From NCBI GenBank assembly GCA_050084515.1, contig CM114273.1, positions 39,990,001 through 40,054,000 of the forward strand: DNA of 64,000 bases, in the 5' to 3' direction. This stretch comes from Blasia pusilla (Eukaryota > Marchantiophyta > Marchantiopsida > Blasiales). The translations under genes were made by a program, and so were the position numbers. The notes under the pieces were generated by a model. That model worked only from the letters and a program-made list of their open reading frames with translations. It made no database searches and had not been told where the DNA came from. Shown here in pieces: positions 24,211 to 37,095 of the stretch (the first letter of the stretch is position 1; each line of letters opens with the position of its first letter).

Positions 24211-27200
24211 CTGGAGCCATCAATTATTTGTATTGATAAATGACACGAGTTTGAAATACATTAAAGGATGACATAAGACAAGTTTAAATATATTCATATT
24301 CCAATAGTGTAGCATATTCAAGCATGAATTGCATTTGACCATATATCCATAATGCATTATCATTGTATCCTTTTTTTATGCATATCCTTGCGGCAGACAC
24401 TTCTTTGCCTTAGCTAGATGTTGGTTTGTAGTTGTAAGATGTTACCTCTTATTTAGGCATACTTGTCAAGCACACATGTTTGCCTAACAGGTATGAAAAA
24501 TATCTATAAGTTTTCAGTGAATTTTATTTGGGTCAATTTGTAACACACAATAGAGGATGGGATGCATGAAAAGAAAAGCACATATATGAAAGGAAAATAT
24601 CCATATCAATAAGTCACACATTTTCAATTAATGATTGGTCTTCCTTTGAAATTATTATTATTAAATAAAATGCGCCAACTCTTTCTCAAAATAATTCCAA
24701 CTCCTTCACTAATGACTCCAAATTTTCAACACTTTAGAAAGGTAGGTAGGATTGCATGGAGGCAAATAGAAATCCTTCGTAGTCCTTGTTTTAAGAGGTC
24801 CCAATAACCTATTGCCTTAGAGGCGATCCATGTATGAAGGTCACCTTTATCTTATGTGAATGACACTCGTTAAGGGTTTATCATATCTTCAGCATCTTGT
24901 AGTACATGTAGGTACATTAGTAGTTTTTTATGTGGTGATGCCACTCATATTTTGTCAAGTCTTTCATTCAAATGTTTAAATTTTGTGTATATAAAGAAGA
25001 CCTTGTATTATCTTGTGGTGATAGAGTATATTGTGTACCGTATATATTTTTTGACTTTATTTTGGTAGCTAACATATGCACGCATATTTTCATGAAGTTT
25101 CTAAGAGGGAATATACTCATAAGGAAACTTACTTTAGAGTTTATATTTTAGATATTTGATCCATAAGTGGGATATGTGATAGAATGAAATCATGCTAATG
25201 TGCAAGGGGATGGATTTTCTTGAGTTAATTATGGACCAAGATTAATAGTCAGATCACAAATTTGTCTTTGTTGAGTATTGGTTCACATCTTTTGTTATAA
25301 GCGTGATGCACATGTTTACATGTGAGCTACAATAGGTGTGAATGATACCCTATAATATAAAAAGGGATGTAATGCCCTTCACAAAATTTGTAATTATAAA
25401 TTGGAAGACCAAATTGTTATCTCTAAAAGCATGTTTATTGGGATATGCCCAATTTTTGGTATATGAATATAATAGAGTTCATTGAATAGATTGATCTTAG
25501 ATGCGTGTTGTTGATAGATCAATTAAACTCGTGTAGGCGGTTAGCAATGTGTGTTGAAATGCCATCTTAGGCATTGAGATGTAGATGTTTAAATAAATAA
25601 ACTTAAGTATAAAATCCAATCTTGCAATGTGATAGATTTTTCCCATTAAATACATCCCATATAAATTAGATGAATTAATTTACATATTTAGAATGATTTG
25701 TGCCAACATCACATGATCCCTCTTCACAACAAGACAAGGCGTGAGGTTATGCTTCAAGAGCATAAAAATCAAAACTCAATAATATATATATGTAAGTATA
25801 TACCAGGACATCCAATCTGTGGCAAGTCCAAAACTATCATGGCATGGGTCTTTTAATCATGCAAGAAACATGTTATAAATATCCCCATGGACCAATGAAT
25901 GTGCTCTGAGCGTTGTAGAGTATGATCCCTACTCCCCTTAGCTCTTCCTGAATCACTTCCAACCTTGAGCTTTGCAAGTGGAAGACTTAGGTTAAATCCT
26001 AGAGACTCAACAAGGTGCGTATTTTGTAGGTAGCCAAGAAATTTCCAAACACTAATTTAGTCGAGTCTCCCCAAGTGCATACCATCTCCCTATAAAGCCT
26101 CTTACCCAAGCTGCAACCAATCTCCCAAGTTATTTTCTTATACTGGAGTGCGTTGATTAATTCCTCAAGGTGTGATCCCTGGCGCAAACTTGAAAGACCT
26201 TCAAACACGCATCACGAGTTCTTGGTTAGAGGATTTGAGTGGGTAAGGAAAGGGAGGGGCGTGTTTCCCCCTTAGGTAGTTTTGGGGTTCTCCAAGGAAA
26301 TCCCATCTTCTAGCTCAGTCCCTTGACTCCCTTGATTTTGATCCTCAATCTAGAGGTGTTTCATAACTTTGCACACCGTCATTTGACTAGTTATCCATCA
26401 AAATATCTTGGTGGAGGCTTTCTGTATATTATGCAACTCTGGGATCCCCAAACCCATCTTGAAGCTTGGACCTAAGTTCCATGTGTCTCATGCATAGCGT
26501 CCGTCTTGACTTCCCGTCTATCGTCCCGTGGTTGTATTTCCGTGCTTTGTGTTTTATAATTTGTCTTGTGGCGTTTCACTCATCTTGACTACTTGAGTGT
26601 TCCTTACTTCTCGCCCTTGACTAGATGCTTACCTCCAAAGTCTCAAATTTTTCTTGCCTTTTCTTTCTTCCCACGAGTAGCACGCCCCTTTCTTGCTGAA
26701 GGCTAGTGACAAGATAAGTTTGTATCTCACCTAATATTGATCCTGCGAGTGGTTTTGCGACCGTTCTTAATCTCGCGACTAACTAGTCTAAGTTCAGACT
26801 TTGGTAGGTCACACCAAGATCTTCCCTCCTTAGACCCACAATCATGACTCATTTCCGGGTCCTCGCTAGCATGGGTGCCATAGACTTAGCTATATATTCA
26901 CAATGAAGAGCCTCATCAACCCATCAATAGACTATTGGTTAGCAAATGATGGATATATGTAAACACATCTGAAGTAAGCATGACATGATCATAAAGTGTC
27001 AAAGACAGTTATACGAGGACATATTCCCCGATTACCTTGAGTACATGCTTGCCAACAGTTTGGGCAATATTTGGATGTGACATCCTATCTTAAATATAGG
27101 CATAAGTGTATTTCCTTGTGGGAGAAGTTTTTCATGTAAGAATTTGTACTAAAGCCACCATCTATGATGCTCAAGAGGAAATTATCAATCTTCATACGCA

Positions 27201-28671
27201 ATATATGACTACCTATAATATATTTAAGTAATAAAAAAAAAGAAACAAATGAATGTCATTTTACTCCAAAGGTTGTCAAAGAACGCAGATGGAGGAAGGA
27301 ATTTATACAAGACTAAAACAAAAAAGGCTAAAAAAATAACACTCCCTTACATGTAGGCAAGTGAAGAATAAATAGACTTGTACAATAGACCAATAATACA
27401 ATTGGAGCCAAACGCAAGGGGCATGACCAAACTTCATACACCATCTACTTAGTACGTTATCATGTAATATTTTGGACTTTTTAGATATGTTTTTTTTATT
27501 GGAAAAATTTGATTAACAAGTGTGCAGCCCTTTCCCTACCCCTTCATTAAAGCACTTCATTGAGGCCCTTGAATGTTAAACATATAAAAGAAATAAATTT
27601 GTAGAGTCAATCTTAGTGTTGAGAATAGATTCCGTTGAGAGGGGTGTTGTGGTACACCCACAAAATGTTATTTAAATAAGGTCACTATAATTTGGGCCTT
27701 ATTCGGCCCAAATATATAACTGAGAAAATTTTTAATCGGATTAAAATTTCCAAAATATGTTACTAGAAATAGCCATAGGTATAATTTTCATGGTTGGATT
27801 AATTTTTCCTTTTGTAGTCCTTCTGATGGTAAGTCTTAAGGATCCCTCTCCCATTTACCTATGGATTGGACTAGAATCGAAGTTGAACTCGCGATGCTTA
27901 AGAAAAATTTCTATGTTACGATTGTGAATAGATCTTCCTCTTGATCCTAAGAAAAAAGTCAAGGTTCTTGCCCATGTCTAAACTAGCCTTGATCCTACGA
28001 CTCAGTTGTTGTCTGAAGTTGTCTTGAGATATTCTTAAGGTTTTAACTTTTCCCTGGTCTTGCAACTAGTTTTGTCTAACTTTTTCCACTGTAGTAACTC
28101 CAAGGTGTCTCCACGTGTTCACCAACTATCATGGCTCACATCCCATATCCATGCTAACTCTTGTGTCTTAACACTCAACCATCCATGAAGTCCCTTCCAC
28201 ACAATCCATCGCATAGACACCAAATCACTATTATTCCTTACAATCTCTTCTTAGTCTTCTTATAGGGCCAGACATTACCACAAAATCGAATGCTCTCTCA
28301 AATTTCACACCCTTGTTAGATTGACCCGGGATTATTTTACTTTATCATGAAGTTCTTGAACCAGGTGGAGAGTAATGATATAATACACCTCACACTAGTT
28401 AATTTATTACACACCAACCCTTCCAATATACATTTCATTCAGATAACAACAAATATTTGATAAAATATTAGAATATTGTCTAAAGAATTCCACTTGCCAA
28501 AAGCAGGTAGCTCTATCTCTACCCATGGAACATTTCTATCTTTTCAGACCCCTAGGCCCCAAAAGATGCCAAACGCATATTGTGGACGAAATCATGACGT
28601 AAGCTAGTTTCACCCCAAAATAGACATAGCCACGAACTCGAGTTTCACGTATTGTTTTAAGTTCTAAGGTA

Positions 28672-28908
28672 GTAAGTTAGTTATTACGAGTTTAAGCCCC
28701 AAGTGTAGACTAGTGCGGATTTCCATAGAAGTAAGTAAAGGCCACGATATCATAGTAGAAATTATGATCTAAGTAAGTTAATTCTAAGTAAGTTAGTTGT
28801 AACAAGCTTGAGCCCCAAGTAGGAGAGTGTCATGAACGTAGACTAGTGCGGGCTTCCATAGAAGTAAGTGAATATAGACCACCCTATCATAGTAGAAATT
28901 ATGATCTA
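28672..28908. repeat. local direct duplication of about 100-120 bp
   Basis: The block 'taagttag..gccccaagt..gtagactagtgcgg..ttccatagaagtaagt..atcatagtagaaattatgatct' occurs at about 28672-28771 and again at about 28789-28908, with small insertions in the second copy. It is similar enough to be a fairly recent tandem duplication. It is not coding. Confidence 0.75.
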
Positions 28909-31299
28909 ATCAATGCTATTTTAGACTGGGAACAAGGGGTCGGTTTAGTTGTGTGTTTCTCGTTTGTTAGTGAGAAAAAGGCCGTCACTTTCTCTGTGGG
29001 GTTTTGGATCTTGGGAATGAGGGGTGGGTTTTTTGGGGTCGTAGATCTTTTATTTTACCTCTCCATTGTGGACATGCACATTCTAAGGGAACATGCATGT
29101 CCATTGCTTTGTATCCGAAGTTAACTTGTGTATGATAAGAAAAAACTAAGGGCGTTGAGTTGGGAGACAAATCTATGAAGGACCCTCATTTTCTCACTAT
29201 AATATAATTAAAACACTTCATCACTAGTGCTGCATGACCTTGTTCCCATCCCCATCTCTTTCGCCGATCTCATGTGAATGGTACGTGTTGTACCACCTTC
29301 GCCCTCTATGGAATGAGTGCCACTTATTTTTTTAAACTTCTTCAATTATCAATGCATTTGTATGGCCTAGTCTCTTTTGATGCCACCGTAAGTGGTTTCT
29401 TTTTGAGTTTTCTCATGTTCCCTGATGAAATGGAAATGGAAATCCCAGAATAAAGATGCATGAGTCGATTTCTAAAGACCGCATGATAATATCTTGTCGT
29501 TTCACGTCCACAACAAGAGAATGAATGGGGGGGATTTCTTACCATAAACAAGGACTAGAGCATACTTCGAGTTTTAAATGCTTCTCATTTCGGAATACCT
29601 CTACACCTTTTTTTTTACCTTTTTTTCTTTTTCTTTTTCTTCTTCTTAACGGAGGCTCTAATGGCCTTTTGCAACCTCTTCCACTCAAGTCTCGTGCTAA
29701 TTGTTGCTTTTAGTTTCATCTCTCTTTATACACACTCTCCCATGCACTTACTTGCTATATATAAGCTGACTCGTTGTTTATCCACTAAGGGCTCCGATCC
29801 CGTCACAATTTTCTCGTTGATGGGCCTATAGATGCTCTCGAAGAGGGTGGGGACGAATTCCCCACTCTACACGAAAAGCAAGATGGCCCGCTTATCCAAA
29901 CCGTTTGACTAAGTCTGAGGACTATCGATCGAGAGCGTCTTCCCATATTCATTCTTTCCGACCGTCTTTGCCATTTCTATCACATATCCCGAGCCACAAA
30001 TATGCACCACCACTCATGTGGTAAAGTTGGCCTCCGATGTTATCCTTACGAAATGGGAGGCGTTTCTTTGCTCCATGATCTATGAGACTTCTACATGGAT
30101 GTTACTTACATTTATTATTATTTTTGCATGTTTTGTTTTTAGTAACGTGTTTCGATTCGGTCCATAGAGAAGCTAGTTTTCTTTTTGCCTTCAATCACGA
30201 GAATGTACTCTTGAATATAAACGCTCTTTTGAAATGTTAGTTACATGGGTGTTTGAAGAATTGATTGAATGGGGCGGAAATGGGAATAATACTCCATAGA
30301 AAATTTATGGATTAAGGGGGAAGTGGACGTGCAAAGTATGACCATAGAGGGTGGATACCAAAATCCATTTAGAAAATTTTGACGAAGAACAAAAGAGAAA
30401 ATTCAGAAATGGGGGGGAAAATTTGTTGCCTTACAGGAAGGGTCTACATATATGAAGAGATACTACCAATGACAATGTAGATAGATGGGATTCAAAGGCT
30501 TGATGGGAACGGAAATCTTATATGTTCTAATGGTAAACAAATTTCTTAGTGATTTCTTATTTTAATTTTATTAAAGAGAAATCATGAAATTATTCTCAAT
30601 GCAATCCTTCGTACTTGTAGGGAAAATCATATGAGAATTATTTTACATCTAGATGATGAAGACGCACATGAAGAAATAGAACAATCGTAAAGTGGTAGGA
30701 GATGAATTATACATTGACTTCCAACTACGATTGGAGGAGGGTTTGAGTGGTTTATGTTTGAATATGTCCAAGAGAACCACTCTTGAATGCATAAGTTGAA
30801 GCATATGTCATATTTCCAAAATTATCTATAATTGGTTCATGCACGTGCAATGTATCAATAAAACCTTCCCCAAATAATACCAACACATTTACCTTTTACC
30901 CACAAAGGAAACAAGATACAAATGCCCTATCCAACTGTAGATGCTTTCAATCGAAGAGTTAGGAAAGACAATCCCTTCCTCGTGCATAAAGACATGTGTT
31001 TCTTAAATAGCGTAGGTGATAGCCTCCTATACCAGATCGAGGAAAAATGATACCGATCCGTGGCTAGAAAGAAGCAAATAAATAAATTTTAACTTATATG
31101 AGACCAAGGTCTAAGAAGAATCAAGACTACATGTAGATCTAGTCGATTGAAATGTAATTTTTGTTTCTATCTTTGGATTATTTGAAAAAAGGACAAAAAA
31201 TATGAGATTTTTGGTATTTTGTATCAAATCATTAGTTGGAATTGTGTCACATCTTTAAGAATGGATTTACGAGTATCCATAGCACCTTCAGAGATATTG

Positions 31300-31745
31300 T
31301 AGGACAACCTCAAGAGATTGAGGATGACATGTTGAGACCTCAAGTAACGTGAGAGATCAAATTTCCCCTTCGTTTTGGCTCATTGGATCTATGTAGAGAG
31401 ACTTCTTATTTTTAGTTAGTTCTTATTAGGAGCATAGTTGCCTTTCTATTTTGGAAAGTGGCCCTTGACCCCTAAAATAGATCAAGAGCCAAGGAGGAAA
31501 TTGTCGAACATAGGTTACCATGGAGAGAGCTTTGGGGAAGGAAATATTCCCAAAGAACCGGAGCTTTGGAACTCATTCTCTCTTTTTTGAGGCTTTTGGC
31601 ATGAGACGGCGGAGCTATGATCCTCCTTGCCTTGTGAGCAACCCAAACCTCTCATTAGGAGAGTGGGTTTGGTTTGACATAAGAAAGAGACGGAGTTTGT
31701 GAGCGATCTTGACTTACAAAGAGAGAATGAGAGATTGAGAGGTCT
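31300..31745 (+). repeat. dispersed repeat X, first copy (LTR-like)
   Basis: About 440 bp sharing long matches with 47168-47655: 'cctcaagaga..tgaggatgac', 'ggaaagtggcccttga', 'cataggttaccatggagag', 'ttggcatgaga' and 'tttggtttgacat'. The partner copy stands next to the 3' end of copy B. The sequence after it (31745-32020) weakly resembles the start of the A/B leader ('tttgtcatttttt'). X may therefore be the terminal repeat of a third, related element. A TATA-like box and a CCACTTT/AAAGTGG inverted repeat are clearer in the 47 kb copy. Confidence 0.65.
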
Positions 31746-33780
31746 ACAATGTGAGAGCTTTTTAGTTTCTTGCTGGTTTTGTAGGTTGGGGATTGTATTC
31801 CTCATTCAACACCTCATGGGAGTGATCACTAGAGCAAAAACCGCTCATGTTTGTCATTTTTTGTCATTTTTGGTACAAGAGAGAGGTGCGCAAAAGCACT
31901 TTTTGGATAGAAATTAAGTATGGGGGTGGTGTTCTCCTTGATGGGACTCTCATGAGAACCTTTTAGCTTGCTGGATTTATGTTGTGCATGTTTATAGTTT
32001 TTTTTTCATGGGAGAAATTAGTGTGGAAGCAGTGCCGAATTGATCATAGGAGTTGAGGTCACGAATTGCACGATAGTCGCAGCCAATTTTAGATGGAAAC
32101 TCCGATGAAGGAGGAAATCTGATAAAGTTGTAGTATCGTGTTGTTTGTAGCCATTTTGTGCCGCCACTACCACACCATACGACTGCAACCGCATCTCAAA
32201 AGTGAGGAGGTTTATCACTATCGGCACCTGAGAGTAAAACTTGCTAACTAGAGGAGTTTGTCTTCACAACCACATTGCGGTTGAGGTTGCAATTGTTGAG
32301 GAGCGACATCGATATTTTTGTAGGTTACCTATTATGGTCATAACCCTACACATGGAGGATTTTTGGATATTGGATAGTTGTTGGGGTATTGGGATTTGTA
32401 TGGATGTTAAGAGCATCTTAGATTTATATATATGGTTAGGGAACATAGACGTGTGTGGGAAGTCCTGAGTTGTGGGGATTCCATGTTGATGAGACGATAG
32501 ACTAGTATATGATTTCTTGCACCATGTTGCTTATTGTTGCATTCTGCATGTCAAAGTGGGAGGGAGTATAGATTGAGTGCCACACATTTTAGTGCTAAGT
32601 GATCGAGGGATTACTCGCAAGGTTTAGGAAGATCATGCAATGGAACACAGGGATCATCGTGACATCCTTTCGAGGCTGATGGACTTCACCACATGCCCAA
32701 AGAATACATCCTGGTTGTTGCTAACCTACAGATGATGGCATAGATGGTTGGGGCATATGCTCATGATAACCTCCTTGAGCTCGTGGTGCTATACTCCTCT
32801 CTTGAGATACATGTTGTTGCATTTTTGTGCATGCAACTATGGCACCTCTTTCGTGTAACTCATGGCTGCTACATTCTTCTCAACCACGTTGCAATCAATG
32901 CACTCATCCATCTCAAAGATATATCTCAATGCAGGTGAGATGCGTAGTTGACGTATCGCATGTGTCACCCAAATTTGCAGATCTTGTTCCAACAACCCAT
33001 ACCATGCCTAAACAACTTGGGCCTCTTTCACTCCTTGAATGACACTAAGCAACCGATGCGGCGAGAAAATGCTTCCCGCAAAATCTCCCCCGTGCACCTA
33101 TGGAGAATGTGGATGCTTCAAAACTTCTCAATCCAAAATCCCTATTAATTCCTCCACAACTCATTAGAGAACTCAACAAATGGGTCGACCTTGGGACGAA
33201 CCCGGATGGACTATGCAAATACCCAAGTCTGACTCACCCCTCAATGACTCTCACTAGTGGCAGAGGAAGTAGCCTCCTCTAGCTCCTCCTCCTCACGTGG
33301 AAACGGCTCATTCCATGACACGTAATGTGGGTCATAATAGAGTCTCTAGCCATTAGGATTGTACCCGTTAGGGTTGTGGACGTATGCTCCAGCCTAGGGG
33401 AGTATATGGGCCTCCACTATGAGTATAATGGTCTGACCATTTTCAATAGCATGGTCATATGCACTATATGTTTTAGCCTACATTGTGAGCTATGTTTGGA
33501 TTAAATACCAGAGAAGGCAGCGAAGCGAGTTGGCGGTCCAAGCGGGACCACAAGTTGTGTGCTAGGTGGTCTTGTAGGAGGATGGGGGAGGTAGAGATGC
33601 CCATTGAGGAGATAGAGGTATGCCAACTAGATGAGTGGAGGGGGACTTGAAGCACGAGGTTAGGATGGATGATAAGATAGAGCAATTACAACAATAGATT
33701 ACCGCGATCACGTTGAGATTACTTGATGTTGGGTTAATGGCACAGATCTTATATGGAGCAGCTAGAGATATAAGAAACAT
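31746..33780 (+). other. decayed retroelement-like sequence, no intact gene
   Basis: The stretch lies between repeat X and the truncated start of copy B. It is less AT-rich than the flanks. A short plus-strand frame with stops near 33640-33780 reads as a charged, possibly coiled-coil segment (LKHEVRMDDKIEQLQQ) that could be leftover gag. Nothing else is recognised, so a retroelement origin is inference from position. Confidence 0.35.
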
Positions 33781-34136
33781 TTTTTTGACAACTTTCCTGT
33801 TGAGGTCTTTTACATCGGGGTGACTTGTTGACCAGGTCACCCGCCCCTGGTAACCTATGCGCGCAGGTTACTAGGAGGATAACTATTTTTAGGTGAAGAG
33901 CCTTTTGGCTCTTCCCAACCCTATATAAGGGAGGAAGATGGCTTTCCCAAGCCATCTTTCTCATGTTGGGTTGGGAAAGCCTTGGAGCACCTCTCTTGTA
34001 TGTGTGTGAGATAGGACTAGGGTGCTAGCGTCCGGATTCTTTGATAGCGCGGGGTGGACGAGGCCCGATATGCCGATATAGATTGAAGAGTGGAGTTTTA
34101 GGCCGGGTGTGCCATTTTTTACTACTCTTTATTTTT
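33781..34136 (+). repeat. terminal repeat A1 of copy B, 5'-truncated
   Basis: Homology with A2 (46680-47035) begins at about 33781 ('ttgacaactttcctgttgaggtc') and ends at 'ctctttattttt', about 34136. The first 130 bp or so, including the TGTCACATC edge, are missing. The TATA box CTATATAAGG is at 33921-33930. The hairpins GAAGAGCC/GGCTCTTC before it and GATGGCTT/AAGCCATC after it are kept. An 11-bp extra segment near 33970 distinguishes it from A2. Confidence 0.85.
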
Positions 34137-35480
34137 ACATGAGAAAGATGTCAGAGGGCTGGTGGGAATTTGTTGTTTGCAGGTAGGCAAGCGAGTTGCC
34201 TCGGTGGGGAGCCCCTGGAGACGCTAGTTGGCATTTTTGTTGGTCATTTTGTGTTCGGAAGGCCGTGCACGGAAGTGCTGCTCATTTTCTCATGATTTTC
34301 GCTGGCAGGGAACTAGGGTAGAGCAGTAGTAGAGTGATGGATAGGAGTACTCGGGTGTAGCACACGAGTGTTGGAGCGTTAGGAGAACGGCGCATAGCGG
34401 GAGTGTAGAGAGAAAACATTGAGAGCTTATAGGCGCCAGGGCTAGGGTTGCAAGGGCGACTAGGGTTAGGCACGGCTAGGTCACAGGTGGCTGCGGGAAG
34501 GAGCCGCAACCCTTCCTGTTCCTTACCCTCCCCTCCCTCCCCCCCCTCCCCCCCGTACTTTGGGGAGGCCGTGTTAGGCCCCCCACCTCTGTCCCTCCCG
34601 CACTTTGGGGAGGCCTCCCTCCAGTGCATTTAATCCCAATAGGGACGCGGGCCATTTTGGCCCCTCTCCCCATGACGTGGTTGGGAGCTCCATGGTTGGC
34701 GACATCCCAACGTGGTAGATGGAGTAGTAGACAACATAACGTGGTTGATAGAGCGGATGTGGTAGGCACCGGATGTGGTCAAAGTCAAGGCTGACGTACG
34801 AGACAGGGCGGACGTGGTAGAGGTGCGGGTGTCATCATAGACCAGCAAGGTTGCGTTTGGACGGGGTTGAGTTGAGGTTGCAAGGCGCGTATGGGGCTGG
34901 GTAGAGAGATATTCAGGACGTGATCTATTTCAAGCATGGCTGGGGTTTGCGACGTTTCTGATGGAGGCATACACGCCGATGCTTACGGGATGTTTGATGT
35001 GGTGGTCGAGGAGAGTGTTGTGTTGCGGAGGTTGTCATATCACGTGGAGGAGTGAGTGTTGACGGTGCAGTAGGTTGGAGGGCATGATCATGTTACTCAT
35101 TCGAGACCATTTTTTCCGCACTTATCTTATGTGATTGAGAGTGTTGGGTATCAGGTAGTAGGTGGTGCTAGGTGGGTGTAGTGATGGTGACAAGTGTAGA
35201 CTCTTTTCATATGTAGCATGTTCGTGGATATACGGTGGTTTCCGAGTAGGGGTTGCATGTATGACCCGAGCGTGTCTGTAGGTTAGGTGAGTTAGTGGGA
35301 GGCTCATGGTGAGCCTAAGTGTTGAGTGTGCGTGAGATTGGGTGTGTGATCACGGGATTGACATTAGCACAAGTGAGCTACTGAGGAGTGTGGGAGACTC
35401 TCGATGAATCTGAGTGCTTGAGCGGGTGAGACAGGGTTTTCATCACGACGTTCTTCCAGGGTTTGGAACAACAGGGTAGT
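34137..35480 (+). other. 5' leader of copy B
   Basis: Homologous to the copy A leader and non-coding. It holds C-rich runs near 34525-34555. ACGTGGT and close variants recur near 34675, 34711, 34739, 34755, 34770 and 34809. No tRNA-type primer site follows A1, where the sequence after the T-run reads ACATGAGAAAGATG. Confidence 0.6.
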
Positions 35481-36992
35481 GCGAGCAGTAGTAATGTTAT
35501 GACACAAAGTGGAGTGAGATACTGAGGGGTTACGAGTGAGGAGATACCGTGATATCCATCCGTGGCTGGATCATCATCACTAGACATCGGGTTTGGTGAC
35601 GAGATCGCAGACGGAGGCAATATCACTTGGCAAGAGATGGACGACATGAGCCATCGGGGCATGCGTTGTTTCTCCGGTGCAATGGGCACCATCGACTTAG
35701 ATGTATTGGGCTCCAGGGTATGTGTCCACTAGTGGTCGCAAGACATATGATGGGATTGTGAGAGGAGAGAGACCGTGTGTGGGTTTTTCTTCTCTCACAA
35801 TGATGGATGGAGACTAGATGGAGAGGAGAGCAGTGAGACAGGCGATATGGCAGAGACCTTTGGTGGTAGAGGACCACCCTGCTTTAGTCCCATAGTGGAG
35901 TTATTCCAAAAATTGGGGAAGAGCTACCAAGGCATACGCATCGACAAGCTAAAGAGTCTGCAGGATTTTCAGCGACGATCGAATGAGAGTTTGAGAGAGG
36001 CATTCGCGTGCATGAGGAGGCTGATCATTGCTACGTATGGAGTGATTAAGGCATAGTCAATCCAAAGTTGGTACGGTCCACGAGCGACGGTGATCCCCCA
36101 GGTACCAAAGGGAGCACCAGTACCACAGGAGCGGGCTGGTGTGCCTAGAGAGCAGGGAAGGTAACGTGAGCCTATGAGGCAACGACCCGTACCTACATAT
36201 GTTGCCCACCAGGGACCGATGTTATCTTGTTGGACGTGTGGAGGGGCCCATAGGCAAAGAGGTTGCACACAGCATGGGAGAGGACCACGAGCGCCTCCAA
36301 TTGCTCAGGAGCCACAGAGGATGGCCCCACCACAGTACCAGTGTGACTATTGCCACAGATATGGTCACACTAGGGATAGATGTTTTGACCTTTGTCAAGA
36401 GGCACGTCCAGAGGTAGGCCAAGGGCCTGGGGGCGGTCGTCCTGAAGGAGGTCGGGGATTTCTTCCTGGACGTGGTGGTAGAGGATCACCACCAGCCCGA
36501 GGAGATGGAGTAGGAGCACTAGAGCCAACACTTCTCTCATGCATTGATCAGTTGGAGCAGAGGATTGCTGCCATGATAATGATGCAACTCAGGGAAGGCA
36601 CGGAGCCGCGAACAACTAGTGTGGCTCCAGCTTCTACCTCTTATCCTAACCCGGGTGAGGATCTCACTAGAATGGGGTTTATGTGTAGTGCAGCTCAGGT
36701 TGAGGAGGTTTCAATGGTGACTCGGGGTGTTGCGAGACACATTGAGCCATCAGAGATGGAGTTGAGATTGATCCACCGGAGGAGACTGATGGGCGGCAGG
36801 CCAGGGTTCCACAGTCATTCACATTGTTGGAGGCACCACACACACCATCTATTGTGCCTCGACAACTAGCGGTACCTACAAGTGTGGCTGGTATGTGGAC
36901 GTCACGAGGAGTTGGAGTGACAACTCCTATGTTGGCTTGAGTGGAGTCAGTGTCAACCATAGTGTTGGAGGTGGCCACCAGAGTGAGCCAGA
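35481..36992 (+). pseudogene. gag, copy B, internally deleted and cut off by insertion
   Basis: The N-terminal part matches copy A up to GTIDLD. About 170 bp of capsid are then deleted, so GATG joins the codons for YWAPGY near 35704. The core SFSPIVELFQKLGKSY and DKLKSLQDFQRRSNESLREAF is better kept than in A (frame 35775-36056). Two zinc knuckles lie in 36174-36869: CWTCGGAHRQRGC, with a shortened Cys-His spacing, and CDYCHRYGHTRDRC. Homology to copy A ends at 36992 where foreign sequence begins. The last part of gag (about 165 bp of the copy A equivalent) is missing. Confidence 0.85.
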
Positions 36993-37095
36993 CTCGTACT
37001 TCGTGTATCCCAGTGCCCGGGTTGTCTGTTCTGTCATAATGTTAATTCCACTTCCTAAGTCAATGGGGACCTTCTTAATGGTGTGTCCCTCAATC

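Larger units (their letters stand above)
20720..31299. other. AT-rich intergenic DNA without recognisable genes
   Basis: About 10.6 kb with no coding homology that I can see. It holds diverged tandem duplications near 21990-22640, a long hairpin at 24115-24210 and a duplicated block at 28672-28908, which are listed separately. The remaining frames are short, lysine/phenylalanine/isoleucine-rich and look random for this composition. Confidence 0.6.
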
